Of a stretch of 39,481 bases of DNA, positions 8,277 through 16,450 are shown in pieces. The stretch is from Stappia sp. (GTDB taxonomy: Bacteria > Pseudomonadota > Alphaproteobacteria > Rhizobiales > Stappiaceae): positions 1 to 39,481 of the forward strand of contig PBLF01000012.1 of NCBI GenBank assembly GCA_002722295.1. Direction: 5' to 3'. The notes beneath the pieces are model-generated. The model was not told the origin of the DNA. It did not search any database and was given only the letters and a program-made list of their open reading frames with translations. Numbering within the stretch: the stretch's first letter is position 1; the number at the start of each line of letters is the position of its first letter. The translations under genes and the position numbers were made by a program.

Positions 8277-8654
8277 CTACAGGCTCCGATTGACGTCCAG
8301 CCCTGTCATGTCCTGATGCGTGGTAAGCGCGAAAGCCCGCCGCAGACGCAAAAGGGACTCTTCCGGGATCTGCCGCACGACCTCGCCGGTCTGCGTGTCG
8401 ATGGCGCGATAAACGAGGGAATCCGTGATCGTATCCCTGTATTCCTCGCGCTTGATCCTGGATGAGGGGGCTGCAACGGGCTCGCCCGACGAGCCGTTCT
8501 CGGCCTCGGCGCGTGTCTCCCTGGCATCATTGGTGGCCTGCACCGCCTTTTCCGGCGCCACTTCGGTCGTATCGGCCGGCCGGTCGGCAGGCTCCGTCGA
8601 CCGCACGGTTACCGGCGGCGGATAAAGGTTCGGTCTGATCGCTCCAGTTTCCAT
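8277..8654 (-). CDS. FlaG-like flagellar protein
   Basis: Small protein of 125 residues. The C-terminal part, SLVYRAIDTQTGEVVRQIPEESLLRLRRAF, matches the FlaG signature (a TGEVVRQIP-like core). The N-terminal ~75 residues are Pro-, Ala- and Glu-rich and probably disordered. FlaG proteins influence filament length or assembly in other bacteria; the mechanism is not settled. The start is ATG at 8652-8654, with GGGAG six bases upstream. It is 91 bases upstream of the FlmG-like gene on the same strand and may be cotranscribed with it. Confidence 0.65.
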   Translation of the reverse strand: METGAIRPNLYPPPVTVRSTEPADRPADTTEVAPEKAVQATNDARETRAEAENGSSGEPVAAPSSRIKREEYRDTITDSLVYRAIDTQTGEVVRQIPEESLLRLRRAFALTTHQDMTGLDVNRSL

Positions 8655-9028
8655 GACACACTCCCGTACCGTCTCTCGACCGGGAAGGAGAAAGACGGTC
8701 TCGTGCTGTTGAGGGAGATGCGTCGTTTCGAAAGTCCTCGCGCTTTCGTCTTTTCGAATCACGTCAGGGACATGCGATTTTCAAGTAATCACGCGCATCT
8801 TCCATCGCGTAATTTATCGTATAGTTGTGAATCGGATGTTAAGGGATTTGTTAGGATTTATCGCGGTTTTTCACGATCCTGATTCGTTCTCCGTCAGGCC
8901 TGTTTGCCGTGCGTGGCCGGCGCGCGGGAACGCAACCGGTGCGAAACGAAAAAACCGGCCGGAGTTGCCTCCGGCCGGTTGCTTCATGTGGTCTTTTCAC
9001 GGGCGGTCAGCGCTCGGGAACCGATGGG
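8655..9028 (-). other. Gene-free stretch between flgN and the FlaG-like gene
   Basis: It holds the terminator of the flgI operon (8949-8980) and the presumed promoter of the FlaG-like gene. In minus-strand sense, CCTAACAAATCCCTTAACAT at about 8836-8855 resembles a CtrA box, but the TTAA halves are not spaced by seven. The octamer CGATAAAT occurs twice (about 8813-8820 and 8857-8864). No further gene is seen. Confidence 0.4.
8949..8980 (-). terminator. Terminator of the flgI-flgJ-flgN operon
   Basis: A 12-bp perfect stem (8953-8964 AACCGGCCGGAG with 8969-8980) has a TTGC loop and a T run in minus-strand sense (complement of A at 8949-8954). It lies about 50 bases after the flgN stop. Confidence 0.9.
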
Positions 9029-9526
9029 TCAGAGCGCCCGGTTGACGGCGATACCATCGGCGAGTTCGGAGGTTCGCGGCCCCTGACCACCGGGGCCATA
9101 GGTGAGCGGCTTCCTGGCCGATCCCGCGCCCTCGGCGACCTTTCGCAGCAGTCCGTCGGCGACCTCGCGAGCGGTGGCGAGCACCGCGAGGTTGATCCGC
9201 AGGACGGGCTGGAACTCCTGGTGTTGACGCTTCAGGCGCTCGACCGCGACCGGCGCAAGGTTGCCGAGCGAAATGGTCTGGTCACGCACATAGGTCATGC
9301 CGCGCATGTATACGCTCACGAGCTTCGCCTTCTCCGGTTGAAGGCTGCCGGCCTCGTCGAGTTTTCCGAGCCTGACCAGTTCGGTCTCCTTCTCGACGAC
9401 CGCGAGAAGGCGCGCCATGGCGCCCTCGAGACGCCGGCACGTGGCTTCTGCGGCCTCCGCGTCGACAATGGCGCCGGAAAAGAACTCTGGAGCCATTTCC
9501 GCGATCTGTTTGCTGTCGAGACTCAT
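9029..9526 (-). CDS. flgN: FlgN-family flagellar protein (putative export chaperone)
   Basis: Protein of 165 residues, mostly helical, with segments such as LEGAMARLLAVVEKETELVRLGKLDEA and EKAKLVSVYMRGM, as in FlgN chaperones for hook-filament junction proteins. Position directly after flgJ is the usual place in alphaproteobacteria. FlgN binds FlgK and FlgL in the cytoplasm before export in enteric bacteria; the alphaproteobacterial members (FlbY-like) are less studied. The start is ATG at 9524-9526, which shares its A with the flgJ stop (TGATG); the GTG just before it is less likely. The C-terminal 35 residues are Gly/Pro-rich. Confidence 0.7.
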   Translation of the reverse strand: MSLDSKQIAEMAPEFFSGAIVDAEAAEATCRRLEGAMARLLAVVEKETELVRLGKLDEAGSLQPEKAKLVSVYMRGMTYVRDQTISLGNLAPVAVERLKRQHQEFQPVLRINLAVLATAREVADGLLRKVAEGAGSARKPLTYGPGGQGPRTSELADGIAVNRAL

Positions 9527-9879
9527 CACGCCACCCCTTCCTGCAAGGCAAGCAATTCCCGCTTGATGCTGTCGCCGATCCCGATGCCGCCCGAGCGGGC
9601 AATGGTGTCGGCATATTGTTCCACGAGCATGTCGCGCCAGGCATCGGAGCCGCTGCCGCCGCCCCAGGTGCCGGCCTCTTCGCCGAGACCGGCGAACATC
9701 GACTTGAACATGGTGTTGAGAAAAACCGCTTCGAACTCCTGCCCCTGCGCATCGGCGCGGGCTTCCGCGCTCGAAAGGGGCTCGCCCGTCCGCCCGCCTG
9801 AGCGGGCGGCAAGTGTTGCCGGGCTGGAGCTGGAAGCCTGCGCGGAGGACAGGATCGTGTCGATGCCCAGTCCGTTCAT
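9526..9879 (-). CDS. flgJ: FlgJ-like rod-binding protein, N-terminal domain only
   Basis: Rod cap protein that helps the flagellar rod assemble in the periplasm. The 117-residue protein carries the rod-binding domain: EFEAVFLNTMFKSMF, then WRDMLVEQYADTIARSGGIGIGDSI. The C-terminal muramidase (glucosaminidase) domain found in enterobacterial FlgJ is absent, which is normal for alphaproteobacteria, where a separate lytic enzyme does that work. The start is ATG at 9877-9879, overlapping the flgI stop as TGATG. The stop likewise overlaps flgN, so the three genes look translationally coupled. Confidence 0.88.
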   Translation of the reverse strand: MNGLGIDTILSSAQASSSSPATLAARSGGRTGEPLSSAEARADAQGQEFEAVFLNTMFKSMFAGLGEEAGTWGGGSGSDAWRDMLVEQYADTIARSGGIGIGDSIKRELLALQEGVA

Positions 9880-10991
9880 CACATCACCTCGATTTCTGCC
9901 TGAAGGGCGCCGGAGGCCTTGATTGCCTGCAGGATGGAGATCATGTCGCGCGGGCCGATGCCGAGTGCGTTGAGGCCGTCGACAAGCTGCTGCAGCGTCA
10001 CCGACTCCGGCACCACGGCCAGCTTGTTGTCCGAGGCGTCGTCGACAAGAATGTCGGTGCGTGGCTCGATGGCTGTCTGGCCGTTCGCGAAGGGAAGCGG
10101 CTGAACCACCTCCGGCGTCTCGGCCACGGTAACCGTCAGGTTGCCCTGGGCGATCGCCACGGTGGAGACCCGCACGTTCTGGCCCATGACGATGATGCCG
10201 GAGTTTTCGTCGATCACGATGCGCGCCGGCAGGTCGGGTTCGACGATAAGCTGCTCGATGTCCGTAAGAAGATCGACGATGTTGCCCTGGAACTGACGCG
10301 GCAGGTCGATGCGCACGGTCGCGGGGTCAAGCGGCTCCGCCGTCGGAAGGCCGATCAGCTCGTTCACCGCCAGCGCGACGCGGCGCGCCGTCGTGAGATC
10401 CGGGTTGCGCAGGGCCAGGCGCAGGCTTGTCATGGATGCGAGCTTGAACTCGATTTCGCGCTCGACCAGGGCGCCGTTCGCGATACGGGCGGAGGTCGGA
10501 ACACCACGCACCACGGAGGCGGCGTCGCCCTGCGCCAGGAAGCCGCCGATCGCGAGCGGGCCCTGGGCGATGGCGTAGACCTCGCCATCGGCGCCGAGAA
10601 GCGGGGTAACCAGAAGCGTGCCACCCTGAAGGCTGTCGGCATCGCCAAGAGCCGAGATCGAGACGTCGATGCGGGTGCCCTGGGTGGAAAAGGCCGGCAG
10701 GTTCGCCGTCACCATGACGGCCGCGACATTCTTGGTGTTGAGATCGAAGCCGCGCGTGTTCACGCCGAGGCGCTCGAGCATGGCTTCGAGGCTCTGGCGG
10801 GTGAAGGGGGCGTTGCGCAGGCTGTCTCCCGTACCCTGGAGGCCGACCACCAGGCCGTATCCGATCAACTGGTTGTCACGGATGCCCTCGAAGTCGGCAA
10901 TGTCCTTGATCCGCGAGGAGGCAAGGGCGGCGGGCGCCGCGAACAGCGTCACAAGCATGCTCAGGACAATGGCTAGTCGGAACGGCATCAT
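9879..10991 (-). CDS. flgI: Flagellar P-ring protein FlgI
   Basis: Forms the P ring around the rod in the peptidoglycan layer. The 370-residue protein has a signal peptide (MMPFRLAIVLSMLVTLFAAPAALA) followed by SRIKDIADFEGIRDNQLIGYGLVVGL, the invariant FlgI start. Other family motifs are GTRIDVSISALGDADSLQGG, TPLLGADGEVYAIAQGP, and VPESVTLQQLVDGLNALGIGPRDMISILQAIKASGALQAE at the C-terminus. Length is normal. The start is ATG at 10989-10991 with GGAAAG at 10998-11003; the longer open frame upstream would bury the signal peptide. A sigma-54 promoter lies at 11032-11048. It heads flgI-flgJ-flgN and is divergent from fliX. Confidence 0.97.
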   Translation of the reverse strand: MMPFRLAIVLSMLVTLFAAPAALASSRIKDIADFEGIRDNQLIGYGLVVGLQGTGDSLRNAPFTRQSLEAMLERLGVNTRGFDLNTKNVAAVMVTANLPAFSTQGTRIDVSISALGDADSLQGGTLLVTPLLGADGEVYAIAQGPLAIGGFLAQGDAASVVRGVPTSARIANGALVEREIEFKLASMTSLRLALRNPDLTTARRVALAVNELIGLPTAEPLDPATVRIDLPRQFQGNIVDLLTDIEQLIVEPDLPARIVIDENSGIIVMGQNVRVSTVAIAQGNLTVTVAETPEVVQPLPFANGQTAIEPRTDILVDDASDNKLAVVPESVTLQQLVDGLNALGIGPRDMISILQAIKASGALQAEIEVM

Positions 10992-11031
10992 GCGGGTCTT
11001 TCCATCGGCAAGACTGTTTCGAGACGCGCAA

Positions 11032-11048
11032 TGCGATTGCCGTGCCAG
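11032..11048 (-). promoter_or_regulatory. Sigma-54 promoter of flgI-flgJ-flgN
   Basis: The minus strand reads CTGGCACGGCAATCGCA. GG (11046-11045) and GC (11034-11033) are separated by ten bases, with only one mismatch to TGGCACG-N4-TTGC. It ends 41 bases before the flgI ATG. Sigma-54 control of ring and hook genes is known in Caulobacter, where FliX and FlbD act at such promoters. Confidence 0.8.
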
Positions 11049-11163
11049 TTTTTCATGGCCATGATGCAATTTTGCAATTCATTGAAATATATATGATAAT
11101 TCTCTTTTGGGGGTGTTTCGTGGCCGTGGGTGATGCGTCTCGTGGGCAGGAATTGCCGGGTCG

Positions 11164-11180
11164 TTAACGCTTCGTTTACC
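11164..11180 (+). promoter_or_regulatory. CtrA-like box upstream of fliX
   Basis: TTAACGCTTCGTTTACC fits TTAA-N7-TTAAC with one mismatch in the second half. It lies 58 bases before the fliX start in the flgI/fliX divergent region. Caulobacter fliX is a CtrA-dependent class II gene, which agrees. Confidence 0.5.
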
Positions 11181-11237
11181 AACTCGGAAAATTCTGTAGC
11201 CCATGACCAGAGACATTCGAGGCGTGGTGCCGTCCCC

Positions 11238-11657
11238 ATGAGGATCACAGGCTACTCCCATCTCGGCGGCGTCCAGGGACGCGCGAGCAGGAAGCGCGCG
11301 GGCGACTCCGGCAGTATCTTCGACGTCCAGTCCCACGAGGAAACGGGGTCGTCGGGCCAGAGTGCGCCGGCCGCGCGCACCGGCGGGCTGGATGCGTTGC
11401 TTTCGTTGCAGGAGGTCGACGATCCGCTGACCGGCCGGCGCAAGGCCATGGCGCGGGGACACGACCTTCTCGACACGCTCGAGAACCTCAAGGCGGACGT
11501 TCTTGCCGGGCGGGTCTCGCCGGAGCGGCTCGGGCGTATCGCCATGCTTCTGTCCCGTCGCGAGTCGAGTGGCAACCCGGAGCTCGAGAAGGTGATCGAC
11601 GAGATCGAACTGCGCGCCAGGGTGGAGCTCGCCAAGCTCGGACAATTCGACCTCTAG
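11238..11657 (+). CDS. fliX: Flagellar assembly regulator FliX
   Basis: FliX couples completion of the early flagellar structure to FlbD-dependent sigma-54 transcription in Caulobacter. The 139-residue protein begins MRITGYSHLGG, the conserved FliX start. It has the conserved C-terminal helical region from GLDALLSLQEVDDPLTGRRKAMARG through LDTLENLKADVLAG to ELEKVIDEIELRARVELAKL. The start is ATG at 11238, chosen because the family N-terminus begins here. It is divergent from flgI, which has a sigma-54 promoter that FliX could influence indirectly. The gene is confined to alphaproteobacteria and is a good taxonomic marker. Confidence 0.9.
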   Translation: MRITGYSHLGGVQGRASRKRAGDSGSIFDVQSHEETGSSGQSAPAARTGGLDALLSLQEVDDPLTGRRKAMARGHDLLDTLENLKADVLAGRVSPERLGRIAMLLSRRESSGNPELEKVIDEIELRARVELAKLGQFDL

Positions 11658-11831
11658 TCGGGCGCAAGCCTCGCCAATGCTATGGCGCGTGAAGTTCAAT
11701 TCTGCGGCAAAATTGTATAACTACTTGAATTTTATGCCAGAAATTTGAACCTATTTTCGGCGTCCGCAACGTTGTGCGAGCACGTCTTGGCCGCTATATT
11801 CCGCCCGGCCTAGATGGAGCCGGAGTGGAAC

Positions 11832-12248
11832 ATGACGGTTGAGTTGGATGCCGAGTATCGTCCCAGCGAGGGCGAACCCTTCATGAACGAGCGTCAGCGT
11901 GAGTATTTCCGGAACAAGCTTCTGCGCTGGAAAGAGGATCTCCTCAAGGAAAGCCGAGAGACCCTTACCAATCTGCAGGAAGAAAGTCAGAATCATCCGG
12001 ACATCGCCGATCGCGCATCGTCCGAGACCGATCGATCGATCGAACTCAGGGCACGGGATCGGCAGCGCAAGCTGATTGCCAAGATCGACGCGGCGCTGGA
12101 GCGCATCGCGGACGGATCGTATGGCTACTGCATCGAAACGGGTGAGCCGATCTCGCTCAAGCGCCTCGAGGCGCGTCCGATCGCGACGCTGTCTCTCGAG
12201 GCCCAGGAGGCGCACGAGCGCCGCGAAAAGGTTTATCGGGACGACTGA
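11832..12248 (+). CDS. dksA: DksA/TraR-family RNA polymerase-binding regulator
   Basis: DksA inserts a coiled coil into the RNA polymerase secondary channel and acts with ppGpp on rRNA and stress promoters. The 138-residue protein has MNERQREYFRNKLLRWKEDLLKES, then the coiled coil with DIADRASSETDRSIELRARDRQRKLIAKID. It ends GYCIETGEPISLKRLEARPIATLSL. Only one cysteine (C100) of the four-cysteine zinc finger of E. coli DksA remains, as is common in alphaproteobacteria. The start is ATG at 11832 with GGAG upstream; ATG at 11814 has no ribosome binding site. It is followed by a strong terminator. Confidence 0.92.
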   Translation: MTVELDAEYRPSEGEPFMNERQREYFRNKLLRWKEDLLKESRETLTNLQEESQNHPDIADRASSETDRSIELRARDRQRKLIAKIDAALERIADGSYGYCIETGEPISLKRLEARPIATLSLEAQEAHERREKVYRDD

Positions 12249-12295
12249 ACGCGTGTTGCCCCGTTCCTAGTAAATTTGTCTATGTCGATATAGAT

Positions 12296-12324
12296 GCCCG
12301 GATCCGACCGATCCGGGCTTTTTT
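12296..12324 (+). terminator. Terminator of dksA
   Basis: A 9-bp stem (12296-12304 GCCCGGATC with 12310-12318) has a CGACC loop, followed by six T at 12319-12324. It is 47 bases after the dksA stop. Confidence 0.93.
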
Positions 12325-12487
12325 GTAAATATCGTTCTTTCACAATGGCTTGTTTGTGCGTTCGGGACGCGCTGAAGCTTTTGTTAAATTTCTGTACTTG
12401 ATCGATTTAAGGAATCCACAAGATGCGTCCGATAGCATCCCCCAAGGTAAGAAGGGCCTCAAGGTCCGGACTAGGCGGGATGGACGC

Positions 12488-13681
12488 ATGTACGACGTGA
12501 TGATCTTGAGGGATGAGGGCATGGGGGGCGAGGCTCTCGCGGGTCCCATCGCCTCAGCCTATACATGCAAGGTTCGAACGCTCTCGGAAGTCACGGCGGA
12601 AGATGCTGTCGATGCAACGGTCGTTGTCGTCTACAGCGAACTGCGGCGCTCGACGGATGTGGACCGTCTCAGCGCGATTTTCCCTCCGTCCTTTCGTATT
12701 ACAAACATGATCTACGTTGCCCCGAGCATCGAACGGGCAGGCATCGTGCAGGCAGAATCCATCGGCCTGGGACGCGTTTATGCCCCCCACAAGACGGTCG
12801 ATGACGTGCGCCGGGGAGTGCGCGAGATCCTGAACCGTGAACTGTCTCGACGGCTCGCCAGGTTCTCCCGGTCCGTCAACAAGGCCATGGAAGTCACGGA
12901 CTCCTTTCACAACAACGTCGCCAGCGCCATGCGACAGTCCAAGCCGCTTCCGCTGGGAAACCTGCGCTCGACAAGCGATGCCATCGGCTCGGCCGTTCGT
13001 TCCGAAGGGCTGTCAACGTGGTTGAACGCGGTGAAGATGCATCACAGCCAGACCTGCCGGCATGTGTTGAACGTCGCGGGACTCGCGGTCGCATTTGCCA
13101 CTCACCTGGAACTGGACGCGGCCGATACGAGCCTTCTCATCGAGGCAAGCATCCTTCATGACGTGGGCAAGCTTTTCATCCCGATCGCAATTCTGGAAAA
13201 GCCGGGACGGCTGACGGATGCCGAGCGGTCGATGATCAACCTGCATCCGGGGAGGGGAGCGGAAGCGCTCGTTCACAGCGGTGTGGAGGACGCGATGCTG
13301 ATCGCCGCCGCGCGTTCGCACCACGAGTATCTCGATGGCTCCGGCTATCCGGACGGCCTGGGCGGGGACGCAATCACACCGCTCGTCCGCCTGATCACGA
13401 TCATCGACATCTATTCCGCCCTGACCGAGGAGCGGGTCTATCGGGAGTCCCTCACGCCCCGTCTCGCGATTGCCGAACTGGCCCGCATGAAGACGAAGCT
13501 CGATCAACGTCTCTTTGCCGAGTTTCGGAAGATGACCCTGGAGCCCGCCTTCGCCGCGACGCGCAAGGGGCAGGAGCCGGCGACACGGGCGCCTCACGCG
13601 AGCCTGCGGGCCGGCCTGCACCCGCTCGATGGCTCAACGTTCGAAGACGTGCGCCGACATTCCTCGAACTCGGCTGCGTAG
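12488..13681 (+). CDS. HD-GYP domain phosphodiesterase-type protein with degenerate receiver-like N-terminus
   Basis: HD-GYP proteins hydrolyse cyclic di-GMP. The 397-residue protein has ILHDVGKLFIP (H224-D225 metal site), HPGRGAE, then HHEYLDGSGYPDGLGGD with the GYP triad at residues 286-288. DIYSALTEERVYRE follows, all expected for an active enzyme. The N-terminal ~120 residues look like a receiver-type alpha/beta fold (MYDVMILRDEG, ATVVVVYSELR, RVYAPHKTVDDVRRGV) but the usual phospho-acceptor Asp motif is not evident. The start is ATG at 12488; a TTG at 12350 is open but overlaps the dksA terminator region. Proximity to flagellar operons suggests control of motility through c-di-GMP (inference). 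Confidence 0.85.
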   Translation: MYDVMILRDEGMGGEALAGPIASAYTCKVRTLSEVTAEDAVDATVVVVYSELRRSTDVDRLSAIFPPSFRITNMIYVAPSIERAGIVQAESIGLGRVYAPHKTVDDVRRGVREILNRELSRRLARFSRSVNKAMEVTDSFHNNVASAMRQSKPLPLGNLRSTSDAIGSAVRSEGLSTWLNAVKMHHSQTCRHVLNVAGLAVAFATHLELDAADTSLLIEASILHDVGKLFIPIAILEKPGRLTDAERSMINLHPGRGAEALVHSGVEDAMLIAAARSHHEYLDGSGYPDGLGGDAITPLVRLITIIDIYSALTEERVYRESLTPRLAIAELARMKTKLDQRLFAEFRKMTLEPAFAATRKGQEPATRAPHASLRAGLHPLDGSTFEDVRRHSSNSAA

Positions 13682-13713
13682 CAGCGCGTCCAGAAACAGC
13701 CTGACGGAGTCGA

Positions 13714-13754
13714 AAAAGGCACGGCCTGCCGGGGAGCATGAGGCCGTGCCTTTT
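13714..13754. terminator. Bidirectional terminator between the HD-GYP gene and flgH
   Basis: A 14-bp perfect stem (13714-13727 AAAAGGCACGGCCT with 13741-13754) has a 13-base loop, with TTTT on the plus side and TTTTT in minus-strand sense. It can end the HD-GYP transcript and the convergent flgFGAH transcript. A second hairpin without a T run (13837-13867, 9-bp stem) lies closer to the flgH stop. Confidence 0.88.
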
Positions 13755-13873
13755 CGCCATCTTGCCGTTCGCAACTGGGGAGTTCGAACGGACAGGGAAG
13801 GGCCGGAAGCCGCTGGGGAACGGAGCCCGGCCGGCCAGGGGCGCGCGGAACGTTTGAACGCGCCCCTGAAAGG

Positions 13874-14644
13874 TCAGAACGGAAGGACGATGTCGAGCAC
13901 CTGCGAGCCGTAGCGCGGCTGCTGGACCTCGGTGATCTGTCCGCGTCCGCCGTAGCCGATACGGGCCTCGGCGATCTTCTCGCTCTCGATGGTATTGCTT
14001 GCCGAGATGTCCTCGGGACGCACGACGCCGGCGACGATGAGTTCGCGCACCTCGAAGTTCACGCGGACCTCCTGGCGTCCCTCGATGACCATGTTGCCGT
14101 TGGGCAGCACCTGCGTGACCACCGCGGCGACCTTGGTCTGGAGCTTCTCCTCGCGGTCGACCTTGCCGGTTCCCTTGAAGTCGGATGCTCCCGAGGCCGA
14201 CACGAGATTGTCGGAGCTGGTGCCGGACGGCAGCAGGAAGGTGTTGATCGCCGCGCCCACGGCGCCGCCGGTTCCGCTGCTGTCGCTGCTCTCGCGCTTG
14301 CGGGAGGTCTCGTTGTCGAACTGCGCCTTGTCGGAGATCGTCACCAGGACGGTGAGGATGTCGCCGACGCGCGCGGCACGCTGGTCCTTGAAGAAGGCGC
14401 GCGCGCCGGACCGCCAGAGCGAGTTCGAGTTGTAGTGCTCGGGCTGCGCGGTCGGCATCGGCATCTGGACAGGGCGGTAGCCGGCGGTGGTCGTCGGGTC
14501 CTGGATCGCGGACAGCGACGGCGTCTTGCCGACATTCGCCAGGCGATCAGCCGAGCCGCAGGCGCCAAGCGTCGTGGCAAGCGCGATGGCAAGAAGCGGA
14601 GCGGTGCGGCGGGCCACGGTGGAAGAGGGATTGCGGAGGCTCAT
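13874..14644 (-). CDS. flgH: Flagellar L-ring lipoprotein FlgH
   Basis: Outer-membrane lipoprotein that forms the L ring around the rod. The 256-residue protein has a lipoprotein signal with lipobox LGAC (Cys29). FlgH motifs are SLWRSGARAFFKDQRAARVGDILTV, RPEDISASNTIESEKIAEARIGYGGRG and QQPRYGSQVLDIVLPF at the C-terminus. Length is normal. The start overlaps the flgA stop by four bases (ATGA), giving translational coupling. It is the last gene of flgF-flgG-flgA-flgH. Confidence 0.97.
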   Translation of the reverse strand: MSLRNPSSTVARRTAPLLAIALATTLGACGSADRLANVGKTPSLSAIQDPTTTAGYRPVQMPMPTAQPEHYNSNSLWRSGARAFFKDQRAARVGDILTVLVTISDKAQFDNETSRKRESSDSSGTGGAVGAAINTFLLPSGTSSDNLVSASGASDFKGTGKVDREEKLQTKVAAVVTQVLPNGNMVIEGRQEVRVNFEVRELIVAGVVRPEDISASNTIESEKIAEARIGYGGRGQITEVQQPRYGSQVLDIVLPF

Positions 14645-15630
14645 CGGATCGTCTCCTCAAGCTGGGCGAGGCGGCGGTGGGCAAACCCGACCTCGACCTG
14701 GTCACGGCCACGAACGATGGCGGTGATGGTGCGGCGGGACTGAAGGTTGAGAACATCGATCATGGCGCCGTCGGAGCCGTTTTCCATGGCCTGGCCGAGC
14801 GTGGTCAGGGTCATGCCGGCAACGCGGTAGATCATGGTGACGCGGTCGCCACGGCGCACGAGAACGGGTTCCTCGAAGTCGCTCTTGAAGAGGGGGCGAC
14901 CGGCCTGGACAGCGCGGCGGGCCGCCAGTCCGACGATATCGCCGCGCTCGGTGATCTGGCGTGCCGTCGCGCGATGGCGCGGGATGCGGCTCACCTGGAG
15001 ATCGCCTTCGGACACAACGGCGCCACGCTCAAGAGGGCGGGCGGCGGTGAAGATCTCGACCGTCTCCTGCGCGATGCCGTGCAGGGTCACCAGTCGCAGC
15101 GTCTCGTCGGTGCGGATACGCACGGATGTCCGGATCTGGCCGGAGACCGGGTTCCAGTCCAGGTCGACGACGCTCAGCGGCGAGCTCGAGCCCGCATCGG
15201 CCATGACCGGCTGGCGCAGGCCGTTCAGCGACAGGGACAGAGCCTTCGCGTCGAGATCCGGATTGCGCTCGAGCAACGCGGCACGGACAGCTTCCTCAAT
15301 GTCGGTGATGCCGATGGTGACGGCCAGGCGCTCCACGGAAACGGACCGCAGCCCGTCGGTCGTGGCATCGCCGAACCCGGCCGCGCGGGCGCGCTCGACG
15401 ACGAGGCTCGCGGGAACGTTGCCCCGGGTCCCCAGGTCGGGAGCACGAAACAGCGGGGTCGCGGCATGAGTGCCGGCGTCGGAAAAGAAGTCGCCGATCG
15501 TCACGACCGGCCCGACGACGCGCACTTCCGAGCGCAGCGTGGCTGCGGAGGCGGATACCGAGACCGCGGCTGCGAGCGTGGCGGCGAGGCCTGCCAGGCG
15601 GACGAAACGGGTCAGGAGGCTGCGGGTCAT
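14641..15630 (-). CDS. flgA: Flagellar basal body P-ring formation chaperone FlgA
   Basis: Periplasmic chaperone needed for P-ring (FlgI) assembly. The 329-residue protein has a signal peptide (to about residue 29, SASAATL). The C-terminal region carries the SAF-type domain: TAARPLERGAVVSEGDLQVSRIP, then DIVGLAARRAVQAGRPLFKSDF and RRGDRVTMIYRVAGMTLTTLGQAMENGSDG. It is longer than enterobacterial FlgA because of an extra N-terminal domain (residues ~30-190), as usual in alphaproteobacteria. It lies between flgG (11-base gap) and flgH (overlap). Confidence 0.95.
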   Translation of the reverse strand: MTRSLLTRFVRLAGLAATLAAAVSVSASAATLRSEVRVVGPVVTIGDFFSDAGTHAATPLFRAPDLGTRGNVPASLVVERARAAGFGDATTDGLRSVSVERLAVTIGITDIEEAVRAALLERNPDLDAKALSLSLNGLRQPVMADAGSSSPLSVVDLDWNPVSGQIRTSVRIRTDETLRLVTLHGIAQETVEIFTAARPLERGAVVSEGDLQVSRIPRHRATARQITERGDIVGLAARRAVQAGRPLFKSDFEEPVLVRRGDRVTMIYRVAGMTLTTLGQAMENGSDGAMIDVLNLQSRRTITAIVRGRDQVEVGFAHRRLAQLEETIR

Positions 15631-15641
15631 CTTCAGGCCTC

Positions 15642-16424
<783 letters not shown>

Positions 16425-16450
16425 GATGAAATCCTTCCTTCTCGCCCGCG

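Noticed and set aside
9526..9879. FlgJ considered a truncated pseudogene because the muramidase domain is missing
   Set aside because: Single-domain FlgJ is normal in alphaproteobacteria, the rod-binding domain is intact, and the gene is coupled neatly to both neighbours.
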